Positions 16,933 to 24,805 of a stretch of 64,000 bases of DNA are shown piece by piece. The notes under the pieces are model-generated. The model ran no database searches. It was not told where the DNA came from and was given only the letters and a program-made list of their open reading frames with translations. A program made the position numbers and the translations under genes. The first letter of the stretch is position 1, and every line of letters starts with the position of its first letter. This DNA comes from Sphaerisporangium sp. TRM90804. Lineage in GTDB: Bacteria > Actinomycetota > Actinomycetes > Streptosporangiales > Streptosporangiaceae. Location of the stretch: positions 310,001 to 374,000 of the forward strand of contig NZ_JARWAC010000001.1 in NCBI RefSeq assembly GCF_029846175.1. The letters run 5' to 3'.

Positions 16933-18663
16933 TCAGGTGGAGCGGGGGCGCCAGTCGCCGCGGTCGACGTCCAGGGCCTCGGGGGCGTGCAGGCGGACCA
17001 TCGTGCGGGCGACCCCGCGCGGGACGCGGCCCGGGGTGAGCAGCGAGACGACGATCATCACGGTGAACGAGATGGGCACCGTCCACGCGGCCGGCTGGGC
17101 GAGCAGGGCACCCGTCCACCCGCTGTACGGCCCGACGGTGACGACCGCGATGCCGGCCGCGCCGGCGAGGCCGCCGCCGGCGAGCAGGCCGGCCATCGCG
17201 CCGGTGGTGGTCAGCCGCCGCCACCAGATGCCGAGCACGAGCAGCGGGCAGAACGACGAGGCGGCCACGGCGAACGCCAGCCCGACGACGTCGGCCACGG
17301 CCAGCGTGCGGGCGCCCAGGGAGAGCGCCAGCGGGACCGCCACGGCCAGCAGCGTCGCGACGCGGAACGATTGCACGCCGCCACGCATGATGTCCTGGCC
17401 GATCACGCCGGCCACCGACACGGCGAGCCCGGAGGAGGTCGACAGGAACGCGGCGAACGCCCCCGCGGTGACCAGCGCGCTGAGCAGCTCTCCGGCGGTG
17501 CCGCCCACCAGGCGGGCCGGCAGGGTGAGCACGACGGCGTCCGTGCGGCCGGTCATCAGCAGCTCGGGCGTGTAGAGGCGGCCCAGCGCGCCGTAGATGC
17601 CGGGTAACAGGTAGAAGGCCCCGAGCAGGGCCAGCACGACCAGCGTGGTGCGGCGGGCGGCGCGGCCGTCGGGGTTGGTGTAGAACCGCACCAGCACGTG
17701 CGGCAGGCCCATCGTCCCGAGGAACGTGGCCAGGATCAGCGAGTACGTGGCGTAGAGCGGGTGCTCCCTGCCGTTCAGCGGCAGCAGCCACTGGTGGTCG
17801 TCCAGCACCGGCAGGTTCTCCACGTGCGGCACCCGCGCGCCCGCCGGGAAGGCGATCGTCGTGTCGTGGGTGATCTCGTGCCTGCCCGGCTGGAGGGTGA
17901 CGGCCGCGCGGTCCAGCTCACGCCCGTCGACCCGTCCGGTCACCGTGACCCGCACCGGCTCGTCGACGCGCACGGTGACGTCGGTGCCGACCCCGACCGT
18001 CACCGGGTCGGTGAACGCCGGAGGCGCGTCGCGCCCGAGCCCCGGCCGCCCGTCGCCGTGCCAGGCGAACAGCAGGAACACCACGGGGACGGCCAGGGCG
18101 GTGAGCTTCAGCCAGTACTGGAAGGCCTGGACGAAGGTGATCGACCGCATGCCGCCCGACAGGACGTTGACCGCGACCACCACGGCGACGATCACCCCGC
18201 CGGCCCAGGCGGGCGCCCCGGTGGCCGTGCGCAGCACCATGCCGGCGCTCTGGAACTGCGGCATCAGGTAGAGCCAGCCGATCAGCACCACCAGCACGCT
18301 CGCCATCCGGCGGACCGCCATCGACTCCAGGCGGGCCTCGGCGAAGTCGGGCAGGGTGTAGGCCCCCGAGCGGCGCAGCGGCGCCGACACCAGCACGAGC
18401 AGGACGAGGTACCCGCCGGTCCAGCCCACGGGCAGCCACAGCATGTCGGCGCCGTAGGCGAGGATCAGCCCGGCGATGCCCAGGAAGGACGCCGCCGACA
18501 GGTACTCCCCGCCGATCGCCGAGGCGTTCCACAGCGGCGAGACGGTGCGTGAGGCGACGTAGAAGTCGGAGGTGGTGCGCGACAGCCGCAGGCCGAAGGA
18601 GCCGATCAGGATGGCCGCCAGCACCACGACGAGGACGGCCCCCAGCTCGACGGCCGTGCTCAC
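16933..18663 (-). CDS. Second sodium:monocarboxylate symporter (SSS family)
   Basis: This 576-residue ActP-like symporter has the same core motifs as its neighbour (SDFYVASRTVSPLWNASAI, GGEYLSAASFLGIAG, GGMRSITFVQAF, LPHVLVRFYTNPDG). About 90 extra residues sit between mid-protein helices. They form a strand-rich loop rich in Val/Thr (TVGVGTDVTVRVDEPVRVTV) that should be extracytoplasmic. The Na+-site region FAAFLSTSSGLAVSVAGVI is intact. The GTG at 18663 follows the upstream DUF485 gene by 16 bases. It probably transports acetate, pyruvate or propionate under control of the upstream LytS/LytT pair. Confidence 0.85.
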   Translation of the reverse strand: MSTAVELGAVLVVVLAAILIGSFGLRLSRTTSDFYVASRTVSPLWNASAIGGEYLSAASFLGIAGLILAYGADMLWLPVGWTGGYLVLLVLVSAPLRRSGAYTLPDFAEARLESMAVRRMASVLVVLIGWLYLMPQFQSAGMVLRTATGAPAWAGGVIVAVVVAVNVLSGGMRSITFVQAFQYWLKLTALAVPVVFLLFAWHGDGRPGLGRDAPPAFTDPVTVGVGTDVTVRVDEPVRVTVTGRVDGRELDRAAVTLQPGRHEITHDTTIAFPAGARVPHVENLPVLDDHQWLLPLNGREHPLYATYSLILATFLGTMGLPHVLVRFYTNPDGRAARRTTLVVLALLGAFYLLPGIYGALGRLYTPELLMTGRTDAVVLTLPARLVGGTAGELLSALVTAGAFAAFLSTSSGLAVSVAGVIGQDIMRGGVQSFRVATLLAVAVPLALSLGARTLAVADVVGLAFAVAASSFCPLLVLGIWWRRLTTTGAMAGLLAGGGLAGAAGIAVVTVGPYSGWTGALLAQPAAWTVPISFTVMIVVSLLTPGRVPRGVARTMVRLHAPEALDVDRGDWRPRST

Positions 18664-18679
18664 CGGGGCCGCGCGATGC

Positions 18680-19060
18680 TCACTGGCGCTCCACCAGGTC
18701 AGCGAAGTGGCGTTCGTTGCGCTCGGCCTGGCGGATGTAGAGCCAGGCGCCCGTGACGAAGGCCGGGTAGACCAGCCCGCCCAGCACGACCCACGGCAGC
18801 GGCACGCCGATCAGGCGCAGCTCGCGCAGCTCCGGGACGAGCAGGAACAGCAGCGGGAGGCCGCCCACCACGCAGCCGAGCACCGCGCACACCAGCAGCG
18901 CCAGGCGGAACTGGGTGCGCACCAGCGAGCCCATGTACACCTCGCCGAGGCGCGTCTGCTCGTCGATCTCCCGGGTGACCGGGTACCGGGGCCTGCGCGC
19001 CGCCGTCGTGCGCGGGCTGGTGACCACCTCGCGCTTGGGCCGCTCCGGCGTCCTGGTCAC
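18680..19060 (-). CDS. DUF485 family membrane protein
   Basis: This protein of about 126 residues has two membrane helices (FRLALLVCAVLGCVVGGLPL and VVLGGLVYPAFVTGAWLYI). They follow a charged, Arg/Thr-rich N-terminus containing EIDEQTRLGEVYMGSLVRTQ. The C-terminus IRQAERNERHFADLVERQ is typical of DUF485 partners of SSS transporters. The start is uncertain: GTG 19060 is chosen, while the reading frame stays open to 19228 through three 18-bp repeats that would give a His/Pro-rich extension. It sits 16 bases upstream of the SSS gene, so the pair forms one unit. Confidence 0.75.
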   Translation of the reverse strand: MTRTPERPKREVVTSPRTTAARRPRYPVTREIDEQTRLGEVYMGSLVRTQFRLALLVCAVLGCVVGGLPLLFLLVPELRELRLIGVPLPWVVLGGLVYPAFVTGAWLYIRQAERNERHFADLVERQ

Positions 19061-19094
19061 GCCCGGCCCCCCGGACGTGTGGCCGGGGCAAGCC

Positions 19095-19148
19095 GTGTGG
19101 CTGATGACGGGCATACGGCCGAGGACGGGCGTGTGGCCGAGGACGGGC
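19095..19148. repeat. 18-bp tandem repeat, three copies
   Basis: Three adjacent units are GTGTGGCTGATGACGGGC (19095-19112), ATACGGCCGAGGACGGGC (19113-19130) and GTGTGGCCGAGGACGGGC (19131-19148). They lie between the response-regulator stop and the DUF485 start. They could be regulator sites or a simple slippage expansion. Confidence 0.7.
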
Positions 19149-19202
19149 GCGGGACGACCGGCCCGCACGCCGGCCCGCATGCCGTCCGGCGCGCCGTGCC
19201 GG

Positions 19203-19976
19203 TCATTCGGGGCGGCCCTTCCTGGCACGGCGCACCAGCAGGTCGCGCAGTTCGCGGGTGTGGCGGCGGCTGACGGGGATCTCGGTGTCGCCGATCCGGA
19301 CGACGCAGCGCCCGGAGTCGATGTGCAGCTCGTCGATGTGCTTGACCGCCACCAGGTGGCTGCGGTGGACGCGCAGGAAGCCGGCGCCGGCCCACCGCTC
19401 CTCCAGCGCGGCGAGCGGGATGCGCACCAGGTGGCTGCCGGTGGCCGTGTGCAGGCGGGCGTAGTCGCCCTGGGCCTCCACGTAACGCACGTCGGAGCTG
19501 GCCACGAACCGGGTGACCCCGGCCAGCTCGACGGGGATCGTCTCGCCCTCCGGCGCGGCGCGCCCGGCCCCGTCGGCCGCGCCCGAGGCGCCGGGGACGG
19601 AGGCGCAGACCCGGCGGACGGCCTCCGCGAGCCGTTCGGGGCGCACCGGCTTCAGCAGGTAGTCCTCGGCCTTGATCTCGAAGGCGTCCACCGCGTGCTC
19701 CTCGTAGGCGGTGACGAACACCACCCGGGGCGGGCGGGCGAACTGGGCGAGCAGCCGGCCCAGCACGACGCCGTCCAGGCCGCGCATGCGGATGTCGAGG
19801 AACACGGCCTCGACCGGCCTGCCCTCGGCCATGGCCCGGTCGAGCAGCTTGAGCGCCGACGCGCCGTCGCGGGCGGTCGTGACCTCGCCGATGCGCGGGT
19901 CGGCGCGGAGGAGGTACGCCAGATCCTCCAACGCCGGCTGCTCGTCATCCACCGCGAGCACGCGCAGGCCGGTCAC
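19203..19976 (-). CDS. LytTR-type response regulator
   Basis: This response regulator of about 257 residues joins a receiver domain to a LytTR DNA-binding domain. The receiver begins TGLRVLAVDDEQPALEDLAY and has the phospho-acceptor Asp in AVFLDIRMRGLDG, the Thr in FVTAYEEHA and the Lys in YLLKPVRPE. The LytTR domain contains VRYVEAQGDYARLHT and FLRVHRSHLVAVKHIDEL. The start is taken as GTG 19976 because it sets the receiver N-terminus correctly; GTG 20012 would add 12 residues and no site is decisive. Its cognate kinase gene lies 93 bases upstream. It is likely to activate the downstream symporter genes. Confidence 0.87.
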   Translation of the reverse strand: MTGLRVLAVDDEQPALEDLAYLLRADPRIGEVTTARDGASALKLLDRAMAEGRPVEAVFLDIRMRGLDGVVLGRLLAQFARPPRVVFVTAYEEHAVDAFEIKAEDYLLKPVRPERLAEAVRRVCASVPGASGAADGAGRAAPEGETIPVELAGVTRFVASSDVRYVEAQGDYARLHTATGSHLVRIPLAALEERWAGAGFLRVHRSHLVAVKHIDELHIDSGRCVVRIGDTEIPVSRRHTRELRDLLVRRARKGRPE

Positions 19977-20069
19977 ATCATGTCCATTCGTCCAATCGCC
20001 CTCCGGAACCACTAGAGCGTGATGAATCAGACGGGGTCAAGTCAACGGATACCGGCATCGGGCGGATAA

Positions 20070-21263
20070 CTATACGGAGACGCCCGGACGGTACTTGGGC
20101 AGGTGGACGCTTATCTTGGTCCCCGCGCCCCTGGCCGTCTCGACCACGAGGCCGTACTCGTCGCCGTACACCTGGCGCAGCCGCTCGTCCACGTTGGCCA
20201 GACCGACGCCGCCGGTGCCCGACCTCTCCTCGGCGTCCCCCGACAGGATGGCGCGCAGCCGCTCGGGGTCCATGCCCACCCCGTCGTCCTCCACGCTGAT
20301 CGCGCACTCGGCCCCGGCGTCCTCGGCGATGATCGTGATGCGGCCCACGCCGTCCTTGCCCTCCAGGCCGTGCCGCACCGCGTTCTCCACCAGGGGCTGC
20401 AGGCACAGGAACGGCACGGCGACCGGCAGCACCTCCGGCGCGATGCGCAGCGAGACCCTGAGCTGGTCGCCGAACCTGGCCCGCTCCAGGGTGAGGTAGC
20501 GGTCGATGGAGCGCAGCTCCTCGGCCAGGGTGGTGAACTCCCCGTGCCTGCGGAAGGAGTAGCGGGTGAAGTCGGCGAAGTCCAGCAGCAGCTCGCGGGC
20601 GCGCTCGGGGTCGGTGCGCACGAAGGAGGCGATGGTCGTCAGCGAGTTGTAGATGAAGTGCGGGGAGATCTGCGCCCGCAGCGCCCGCACCTCGGCCTCC
20701 ATCAGCAGCGTGCGCGACCGGTCGAGCTCGGCCAGGGCGAGCTGGGAGTCCACCCACCGGGCCACCTCCCCGGTGGCGCGCACCAGCCCCGCCGAGGCGT
20801 GGTCGCCGTAGGCCGCCAGGGAGCCCACCACGCGGTCGTCGGTGGTCAGCGGCACCACGATGGCGTACTTGATCGGGCACTCGGGCCGCTCGCACGCGAC
20901 GGTGTCGGGCCCGAGCACGTGCGTGCGCCCGTCACGCAGCGTCCCGGCCGCGTTGGCGAACGCGCCGCCCGCGTGGTGGTCGCCCGCCCCGTCGTACACC
21001 AGCAGCTCCTCCCCGCTGGTGATCGCGATGGCCGGCGACCCGAGCAGGGCGCGCAGATGCCGGGACGCCTTCATCACCCCCGCCGCCGTCAGCCCGGCCC
21101 GCAGCGGCGGCCCGGCGAGGGAGGCGGTGTGCAGGGTCTCGAACGTGGCCAGCTCGGCCGGGCTCGTCCCGAGCTCCCGCCGCCCGCGCAGCACCCGCCA
21201 GAGCACCACGGCGGGCACCCCGGCCAGCACCAGCAGCAACGGCACGGCCAGAACGGGTTCCAC
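20070..21263 (-). CDS. LytS-type sensor histidine kinase
   Basis: This kinase of about 397 residues has one N-terminal membrane helix (VLAVPLLLVLAGVPAVVLW) and a GAF-like middle domain (about 60-200) with two close Cys residues in ACERPECPIKYAIVVPL. The His-kinase core has the phospho-acceptor His in AQISPHFIYNSLTT, the N box in PLVENAVRHGLEG and the G box in GTGGVGLANVDERL. It lacks the multi-helix 5TM domain of classical LytS. The start is probably GTG 21263 (about 14 bases after AGGGGG). Its position suggests it senses carboxylates or redox state and controls the transporters downstream. Confidence 0.85.
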   Translation of the reverse strand: MEPVLAVPLLLVLAGVPAVVLWRVLRGRRELGTSPAELATFETLHTASLAGPPLRAGLTAAGVMKASRHLRALLGSPAIAITSGEELLVYDGAGDHHAGGAFANAAGTLRDGRTHVLGPDTVACERPECPIKYAIVVPLTTDDRVVGSLAAYGDHASAGLVRATGEVARWVDSQLALAELDRSRTLLMEAEVRALRAQISPHFIYNSLTTIASFVRTDPERARELLLDFADFTRYSFRRHGEFTTLAEELRSIDRYLTLERARFGDQLRVSLRIAPEVLPVAVPFLCLQPLVENAVRHGLEGKDGVGRITIIAEDAGAECAISVEDDGVGMDPERLRAILSGDAEERSGTGGVGLANVDERLRQVYGDEYGLVVETARGAGTKISVHLPKYRPGVSV

Positions 21264-21474
21264 GCCGCCGGAGCCTACCCCCTCGTCCCGGATCGGCCGC
21301 AATGACGCCTTCGGCGTTCCCACGGAGGCGCTCACCCGCCGCGACCGGCCGTCGCGCATGCCCCGGCCCCGATTCAGGGCAGGACGACGGTGCCGTGTCG
21401 CGTCGGGTTCACCGGGCGACGCCTGAACGAGGCCGTGAACGGCTCACGCCGCTCTCACCTCGACGGGACTCGCC

Positions 21475-21963
21475 TCAGGCGGGAAGAACGTTCTCCGCGA
21501 AAGCGCCCTGCATGTTTCCCGGGGGTTCGAAGACGAAGACGATGTACGTCTCGAAGTATTGGCTCCCCTGACCCGACGCCCGCCCGATGCCGACCTTCGT
21601 GCTGCCTTTCCAGACGAGCTGGGTGAAGTGGCCGCTGGCGCCGTTGAACTGGGCCGCCGCGAAGTCGTAGGCGGCGATCTCGTCATACCAGCTCTTGACC
21701 GCGTCCGACCCGGCGAGCGCTCCGGAGCCGCCGCCCCAGAAGATGTTCTCGCCCGTGCCCTTGCGCAGATCGGTGTGGCCGGCCTGAAGGTCCTCCTGCT
21801 CGGAGCGGGATGTCGCTCGCGCTTGCGCGTAGGCGTTGAGTTCGGGGTCCAGCACGAGCGGCGGCGCGTGGTGCTTGGCCCGGAAGGCGTTCGCCTCGGC
21901 GAGCGCTTCGGCCTGGAATTCAGGCGTCGTGGTGTCGGGGAATGCGGGGCGAGTTGCGGGCAT
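21475..21963 (-). CDS. CAP/SCP domain protein without signal peptide
   Basis: This 162-residue protein is essentially one CAP domain. It starts FQAEALAEANAFRAKHHAPP, has a His in QAGHTDLRKGTGENIFWG and the CAP1 motif GHFTQLVWKGSTKVGIG, and ends YIVFVFEPPGN, a CAP2-like strand without the usual Cys. It has no signal peptide and no disulfide pairs, so it resembles the cytosolic GAPR-1/PRY type more than secreted actinobacterial CAP proteins. The ATG at 21963 is followed directly by the domain. CAP domains bind lipids or sterols in eukaryotes; the bacterial role is unknown. Confidence 0.83.
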   Translation of the reverse strand: MPATRPAFPDTTTPEFQAEALAEANAFRAKHHAPPLVLDPELNAYAQARATSRSEQEDLQAGHTDLRKGTGENIFWGGGSGALAGSDAVKSWYDEIAAYDFAAAQFNGASGHFTQLVWKGSTKVGIGRASGQGSQYFETYIVFVFEPPGNMQGAFAENVLPA

Positions 21964-22397
21964 GTGAGTCCTTAAACGGCACCATAGGCGCCGGTCTCAC
22001 CACGATCTGGATGACCGTGGATTTCTCCCCCAATTCTTTACCGCCGCCCCGCGATCGGGCAAGGACCGGTCCAAGCGAGGAAACCTATGGGAAAGCCGAA
22101 TCGATTCGGCCGGGATCAAAAGAACCGACGTCCCCTCTCGTATTCTTCGTCGGCACGGGGGTATACAAATGCCAACAAATTCCCTCAAAGCAGACACTTT
22201 ATCCCTTGATGCGCGGGACGCCTTCGCCGCCGGGGCGTGACGAATAAGCCGCACACGCCACAACTCATAGGCGGATCGGCATTCGCGTGATATGGAGATC
22301 GGCCGTCGTAGCGGTGCAGTGGGTTCGACGGTTCGGGTTCCTCCGAATCCACCGCCTTCGGCGGTCGGGCCCGGCCACCCCGGTAGGGTTCGTCGGC
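21964..22397. other. Intergenic region of lower GC
   Basis: This 434-base gap lies between the divergent CAP gene and the glycosyltransferase. No convincing gene is seen. The composition shifts to AT-rich around 22005-22055 and 22150-22200 (for example ACAAATGCCAACAAATTCCC), unlike both neighbours. That suggests promoters or the remains of inserted DNA. A CCGCCTTCGGCGG hairpin lies near 22351-22363. Confidence 0.35.
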
Positions 22398-23414
22398 ATG
22401 CGCGTGCTGTTCGCCAGTCTTGCCTCGGTCGGTCACGCCTACCCGCTCGTCCCGCTGGCGATCGCCGCGCGGGACGCCGGGCACGAGGTGCACTTCGCCG
22501 TGGGCGAGGAGGTGCACGCACCGCTGGCGGCCAACGGCCTGCGGCCCTTCCGCCCGGCGGACACCTTCTACGAGATGTACGCCGAGGACCTGGAGCCGGA
22601 CCTGGCACGGCTGCGGCCCGACCTCGTCGTGCACGGATGGGGCGTGCCCGGGGCTGCGATCGCCGCGGCCCGTGCCGGGATCCCCGGCCTCTGGCACGGC
22701 TTCGGGCGGATGATCCCCGAAGGCATCGGGCTCGAACTGCCCACGCGGATCGCCGAGGCCCCGGGCAGGCCGCACATCGACATCTGCCCGCCTTGCCTGC
22801 AGGACAAGGACTTCCTCGCCACCGAGGAGCGGATCGCCCTGCGTCCCGTCCCGTTCTCCGGGCCGGCCACGCTGCCCGCGTGGGGCGACCGGCGCGGCTC
22901 GACCCCGCTGATCTACCTGACGCTCGGCACCGCGTTCGGCACCGCCGAGCTGCTCACCACGGCGATCGAAGGGCTGGCGACCCTGGACGCGCACGTGGTG
23001 GTCGCCGCGGGCCGGGTGCCCCTGGAGCAGGTCGGCGACGTGCCCGGCAACGTCACCGTCCAGACGTGGGTGGCCCAGGCCGACCTGCTGCCGCACGTCG
23101 ACGTGGTCGTGCACCACGGCGGCAGCGGCACCACCCTCGGCGCCCTGGCCGCCGGCGTCCCCCAGCTCCTGCTCCCCCAGGGCGCCGACCAGTTCGCCAA
23201 CACCGACGCCCTCGTCTCCGCCGGCGCCGGCCTGCGCCTCCCCGCCGACGACCTTACCCCCGGCACCATCGCCGCCCACGCCCGAAAGCTCTTCCCCCAC
23301 CACGGCCCCACCCCCCACCACGACGCGGCCCGCACCATCGCCTGGGAGATAGCCCACATGCCTTCCCCCGCCGAGGTGGCCCGCCAACTCCCCCACCACG
23401 CCGACCCCGCCTGA
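22398..23414 (+). CDS. UDP-sugar-type glycosyltransferase (GT1/MGT-like)
   Basis: This 338-residue GT-B glycosyltransferase starts MRVLFASLASVGHAYPLVPL, the acceptor-domain start of macrolide or antibiotic glycosyltransferases. It ends with the donor-site signature VVHHGGSGTTLGALAAGVPQ followed by QGADQFANTDALVSAGAG. It is a little shorter than typical members (about 390-400), mainly in the N-terminal half. Family members glycosylate macrolides, aglycones or lipids. No biosynthetic cluster surrounds it, so a detoxifying role is as likely as a biosynthetic one. The ATG at 22398 is the family-consistent start. Confidence 0.85.
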   Translation: MRVLFASLASVGHAYPLVPLAIAARDAGHEVHFAVGEEVHAPLAANGLRPFRPADTFYEMYAEDLEPDLARLRPDLVVHGWGVPGAAIAAARAGIPGLWHGFGRMIPEGIGLELPTRIAEAPGRPHIDICPPCLQDKDFLATEERIALRPVPFSGPATLPAWGDRRGSTPLIYLTLGTAFGTAELLTTAIEGLATLDAHVVVAAGRVPLEQVGDVPGNVTVQTWVAQADLLPHVDVVVHHGGSGTTLGALAAGVPQLLLPQGADQFANTDALVSAGAGLRLPADDLTPGTIAAHARKLFPHHGPTPHHDAARTIAWEIAHMPSPAEVARQLPHHADPA

Positions 23415-23519
23415 CCCGCCGCCCCTGCCGCAGCACGCGGTCTCCCGATTCCCGTCCTCCCCGGCACGAGGCCCACGGCGATCGATCACCTCTCTTGAGG
23501 CTCGTACATCACCAAGATC

Positions 23520-24298
23520 ATGGTGCCTTCGGCGCCGCCCCCCGGGCGACACTCGCCTGCCTCCAACCGCTCATCCCGCAACTCGGTGCAGAACCCGGTG
23601 ACGCCACGGAATCATGGGTGGCTTCGCTGACACACCGCAGGAGAGGGGATATCGAGCTGGAACGCCATTACAAGCGGGTATGCGAGGCATTCGATGACCG
23701 GCGGGTCGAGATCGTCGACGGCAGAATCGTGATCAGGGAGGGGGCCAGCCTTGTTCACAATCAGGTGATCTTCCGGCTGCTCCGGCAGATCCTCATCTTC
23801 GCCGACGACCGCGGGTGGACCGCGTGCAACGACATCAAGCTCTTCCTCGGCCCGCGGATCGACCGCTACCGGCCCGACCTCACCGTCGTACCGGAGAAGC
23901 CTCGCATGTGGGACGCCGAGAACGTATACGGCGAGGACACCCTGTTGGTGGCCGAGGTGGTGTCACCCAGCTCCCGCAGGGACGACCACCTGCTGAAACC
24001 GCGCACCTGCGCCCTGGCCGGCGTACCGCTCCACCTCGTGCTCGACCCCCTCGACAGAACCGCCCGCCTGCTCAGCAGCCCCGGTCCTCACGGCTACACC
24101 CAGGAGACAGCCGTGGCGTTGGGCGAGTCCCTCATGCTGCCGCAACCATGGGACCTCGAGATCGACACCGGGCGGTTGCTCGACTGACCACCACGGCGTC
24201 TTCGGCGCCGCCCCCGGGGCGGCACTCACCCTGCCTGCGCGACGGGCGTCGCCGGATGAGAGAGGGGCGCCCCTGAAAGGCTGCGCCGAAGGCACCAT
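23520..24298. repeat. Repeat-bounded segment carrying the Uma2 gene
   Basis: ATGGTGCCTTCGGCGC (23520-23535) recurs as a perfect inverted copy, GCGCCGAAGGCACCAT (24283-24298). In addition, 23528-23562 and 24201-24236 form an imperfect direct repeat, about 32 of 36 positions matching and beginning TTCGGCGCCGCCCCC. The repeats bracket the Uma2 gene. No target-site duplication is evident. Confidence 0.6.
23618..24187 (+). CDS. Uma2 family (PD-(D/E)XK) putative endonuclease
   Basis: This protein of about 189 residues is of the Uma2/DUF820 family. Key elements are RVEIVDGRIVIREG, RYRPDLTVVPEKP (catalytic Asp), LLVAEVVSPSSRRDDHLLKP (Glu and Lys-bearing core) and LAGVPLHLVLDPLDR. These match the restriction-like nuclease fold, but the biological role of the family is unclear. 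The start is weak: GTG 23618 is the best in-frame choice and has no good ribosome site, so the N-terminus may be worn. The gene lies inside a repeat-bounded segment and may be mobile. Confidence 0.72.
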   Translation: MASLTHRRRGDIELERHYKRVCEAFDDRRVEIVDGRIVIREGASLVHNQVIFRLLRQILIFADDRGWTACNDIKLFLGPRIDRYRPDLTVVPEKPRMWDAENVYGEDTLLVAEVVSPSSRRDDHLLKPRTCALAGVPLHLVLDPLDRTARLLSSPGPHGYTQETAVALGESLMLPQPWDLEIDTGRLLD

Positions 24299-24326
24299 TT
24301 TCTGGGGCGGTTTGCTTTCGGGAGGC

Positions 24327-24761
24327 CTACGCGGCGTCCTTGGCCAGGGCGGCGCGGATCTTGTGGGCGTAGGACTCGGCTTCCTGCTGGTCGTCGTACT
24401 TGGTGCGGGGCCAGAAGAAGCCGCGCAGGCCGTCCTTGCGGTTGCGGGGGACGACGTGGGTGTGCAGGTGCGGGACGCTCTGGCTGATCCGGTTGTTGAT
24501 GGCCACGAAGGTGCCGGCGGCGTCCAGGCCGGTCTCGACGGCGCGGGCCATGGCCTGGACGCGGGTGAAGTACGGGCCCACGGCCTCGGCGGGGAGGTCG
24601 GTGAGGGTCTCCGCGTGGGCGCGGGGGACGACGAGGACGTGGCCCTTGAAGACCGGGCGGGTGTCCAGGAAGGCGGTCACCTCGTCGTCGGCGTGGACGA
24701 TGGTCGCGGGGAGCGAGCCGGCGGCGATCTCGCAGAACAGGCAGGTGGCGTCCGGGGTCAC
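24327..24761 (-). CDS. HIT family nucleotide-binding protein
   Basis: This 144-residue histidine-triad protein has CLFCEIAAGSLPATIVH at the N-terminus (a CxxC Zn-type start), FKGHVLVVPRAHAETLTDL, and the histidine triad QSVPHLHTHVVPR near residue 100. It resembles bacterial Hint/HinT-like phosphoramidases acting on adenosine phosphoramidates or acyl-adenylates. The C-terminal FWPRTKYDDQQEAESYAHKI is common in actinobacterial members. It is convergent with the Uma2 segment and upstream of nothing co-directional within 40 bases. The ATG at 24761 is family-consistent. Confidence 0.9.
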   Translation of the reverse strand: MTPDATCLFCEIAAGSLPATIVHADDEVTAFLDTRPVFKGHVLVVPRAHAETLTDLPAEAVGPYFTRVQAMARAVETGLDAAGTFVAINNRISQSVPHLHTHVVPRNRKDGLRGFFWPRTKYDDQQEAESYAHKIRAALAKDAA

Positions 24762-24805
24762 CAGCCGACCTTAGCGGCACCGGGCGGCGGCGCGCCGCCG
24801 GGCGG

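Noticed and set aside
21942-22247. A 101-codon frame in the CAP/glycosyltransferase gap
   Set aside because: It overlaps the CAP start, has no ribosome site and no recognisable composition or motif.
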